Shown here: positions 4,718-5,181 of the stretch, in pieces | Numbering within the stretch: the stretch's first letter is position 1 | Layout of the letters: each line of letters starts with the position of its first letter | NCBI GenBank assembly: GCA_023135745.1 | Contig: JAGLSM010000166.1 | Span: 1-5,181, forward strand | Length of the DNA: 5,181 nt | From: Spirochaetota bacterium | GTDB lineage: Bacteria > Spirochaetota > JAGLSM01 | Reading direction: 5' to 3' | Made by a program: the position numbers and the translations under genes | Notes under the pieces: model-generated | Seen by the model: the letters and a program-made list of their open reading frames with translations, nothing else | The model's database searches: none | Told to the model about the DNA's origin: nothing

Positions 4718-5181
4718 ATGAAAAAAATAATTATATCATTAATTATTGTAATGACGATTTTCATGTTTTTTTCATGTTCAAACACTGAAACGCAGACAGG
4801 CAGCAACAATACCTTTGACACAGCTTTTCTTCTAACCAATACATCCTTCACCTTGGCGGGTAAAATAGAAAATGAGAATGATGACTATTACAAAGTTGAT
4901 CTTGCAAGCGGATATCAATATACAATAACCCTTGATGGGTTCTATTACGACCTTGCACTGTATCTCTACAATTCATCTCAAAACACAGTAGTCTTTTCCG
5001 ATGATTTCGGAACAATTCCTGAAACCCTCACCGCCCATCTCAAAGACCTTGATGTATCTGACTATTACTACATTAGAGTAGCCGCTAAGTATCTTGACAC
5101 TACTACAGATTACATTCTGTCTATTTCGAAATCAACAGACGGAAATGACAGTTTTTATGGAGCCGATTTAGCTAACATACT
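4718..5181 (+). CDS. Lipoprotein with PPC-like domain, N-terminal part (runs off the right edge)
   Basis: Seen: 154 codons open to the edge. MKKIIISLIIVMTIFMFFSC is a lipoprotein signal with C20 as the lipidated residue; the box FFSC has Phe at -3 where most bacteria have Leu, a relaxed form often met in spirochaetes. A Thr/Asn/Ser-rich linker (21-31) leads to a domain at about 32-138: FDTAFLL, DDYYKVDL (55-62), YDLALYLYNSS (77-87), SDYYYIRV (114-121), DYILSIS (131-137). That is the pattern of bacterial pre-peptidase C-terminal (PPC) beta-sandwich domains, found on secreted proteases and many surface proteins as an accessory module. NDSFYGADLANI (143-154) resembles NTFDTAFLL (31-39), hinting at a second module. 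AAGGA (4706-4710) overlaps the preceding stop codon and lies seven bases from the ATG, so it is co-transcribed with the isomerase gene and may be a folding client. No catalytic domain is visible; what follows is unknown. Confidence 0.8.
   Translation, partial: MKKIIISLIIVMTIFMFFSCSNTETQTGSNNTFDTAFLLTNTSFTLAGKIENENDDYYKVDLASGYQYTITLDGFYYDLALYLYNSSQNTVVFSDDFGTIPETLTAHLKDLDVSDYYYIRVAAKYLDTTTDYILSISKSTDGNDSFYGADLANI

Noticed and set aside
4648..4851. Antisense 67-codon frame over the isomerase end and lipoprotein start
   Set aside because: Its hydrophobic stretch is just the complement of the A/T-rich lipoprotein signal region, and the sense genes explain the sequence.

Overview
The window comes from an AT-rich bacterial chromosome. 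It is almost certainly from a cell with an outer compartment: one gene encodes an exported parvulin-type folding factor and the next encodes a lipoprotein. The sequence does not fix the phylum. The relaxed lipobox (FFSC) and lysine-rich, A-tract-rich coding would suit a spirochaete, a Desulfobacterota relative or an uncultured lineage. The intergenic repeat phrases (GATTAGCAGGATT, ATTCGTGG, ATCCGCGTCATC) are of a kind I associate with several repeat-rich environmental lineages. I make no firm assignment.

Layout. Positions 1-230, minus strand: the first 76 codons of a RhuM-family protein, which runs off the left edge. Positions 231-1137: about 900 bases without a credible gene but crowded with repeats. 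They hold an 11-base direct repeat upstream of the RhuM gene, a G/C-rich hairpin, a longer imperfect inverted repeat, an eight-copy degenerate tandem array of about 21 bp flanked by a perfect 17-bp inverted pair, a 16-bp-stem hairpin, a short array of about 9-11 bp units, and a 22-bp all-A/T palindrome abutting the next gene's ribosome binding site. Positions 1138-3042, plus strand: a complete, divergent transketolase-family enzyme. Positions 3091-4707, plus strand: a secreted, highly basic parvulin-type peptidyl-prolyl isomerase with an insertion in the catalytic fold. Position 4718 to the right edge, plus strand: a lipoprotein with a PPC-like beta-sandwich domain, cut by the window end as a second module may be starting.

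How they fit. The isomerase and lipoprotein genes are 10 bases apart, and the lipoprotein Shine-Dalgarno overlaps the isomerase stop codon, so they are very probably co-transcribed. Both products leave the cytoplasm, which makes the isomerase a plausible folding helper for the lipoprotein or for other envelope proteins; this is inference. The transketolase lies 48 bases upstream on the same strand and could be in the same transcript, but a good extended -10 element in that gap may give the envelope pair its own promoter. I see no defence system, CRISPR array, RNA gene or intact mobile element. The most unusual items are the bracketed repeat cluster and the substitutions in the transketolase signature motifs.
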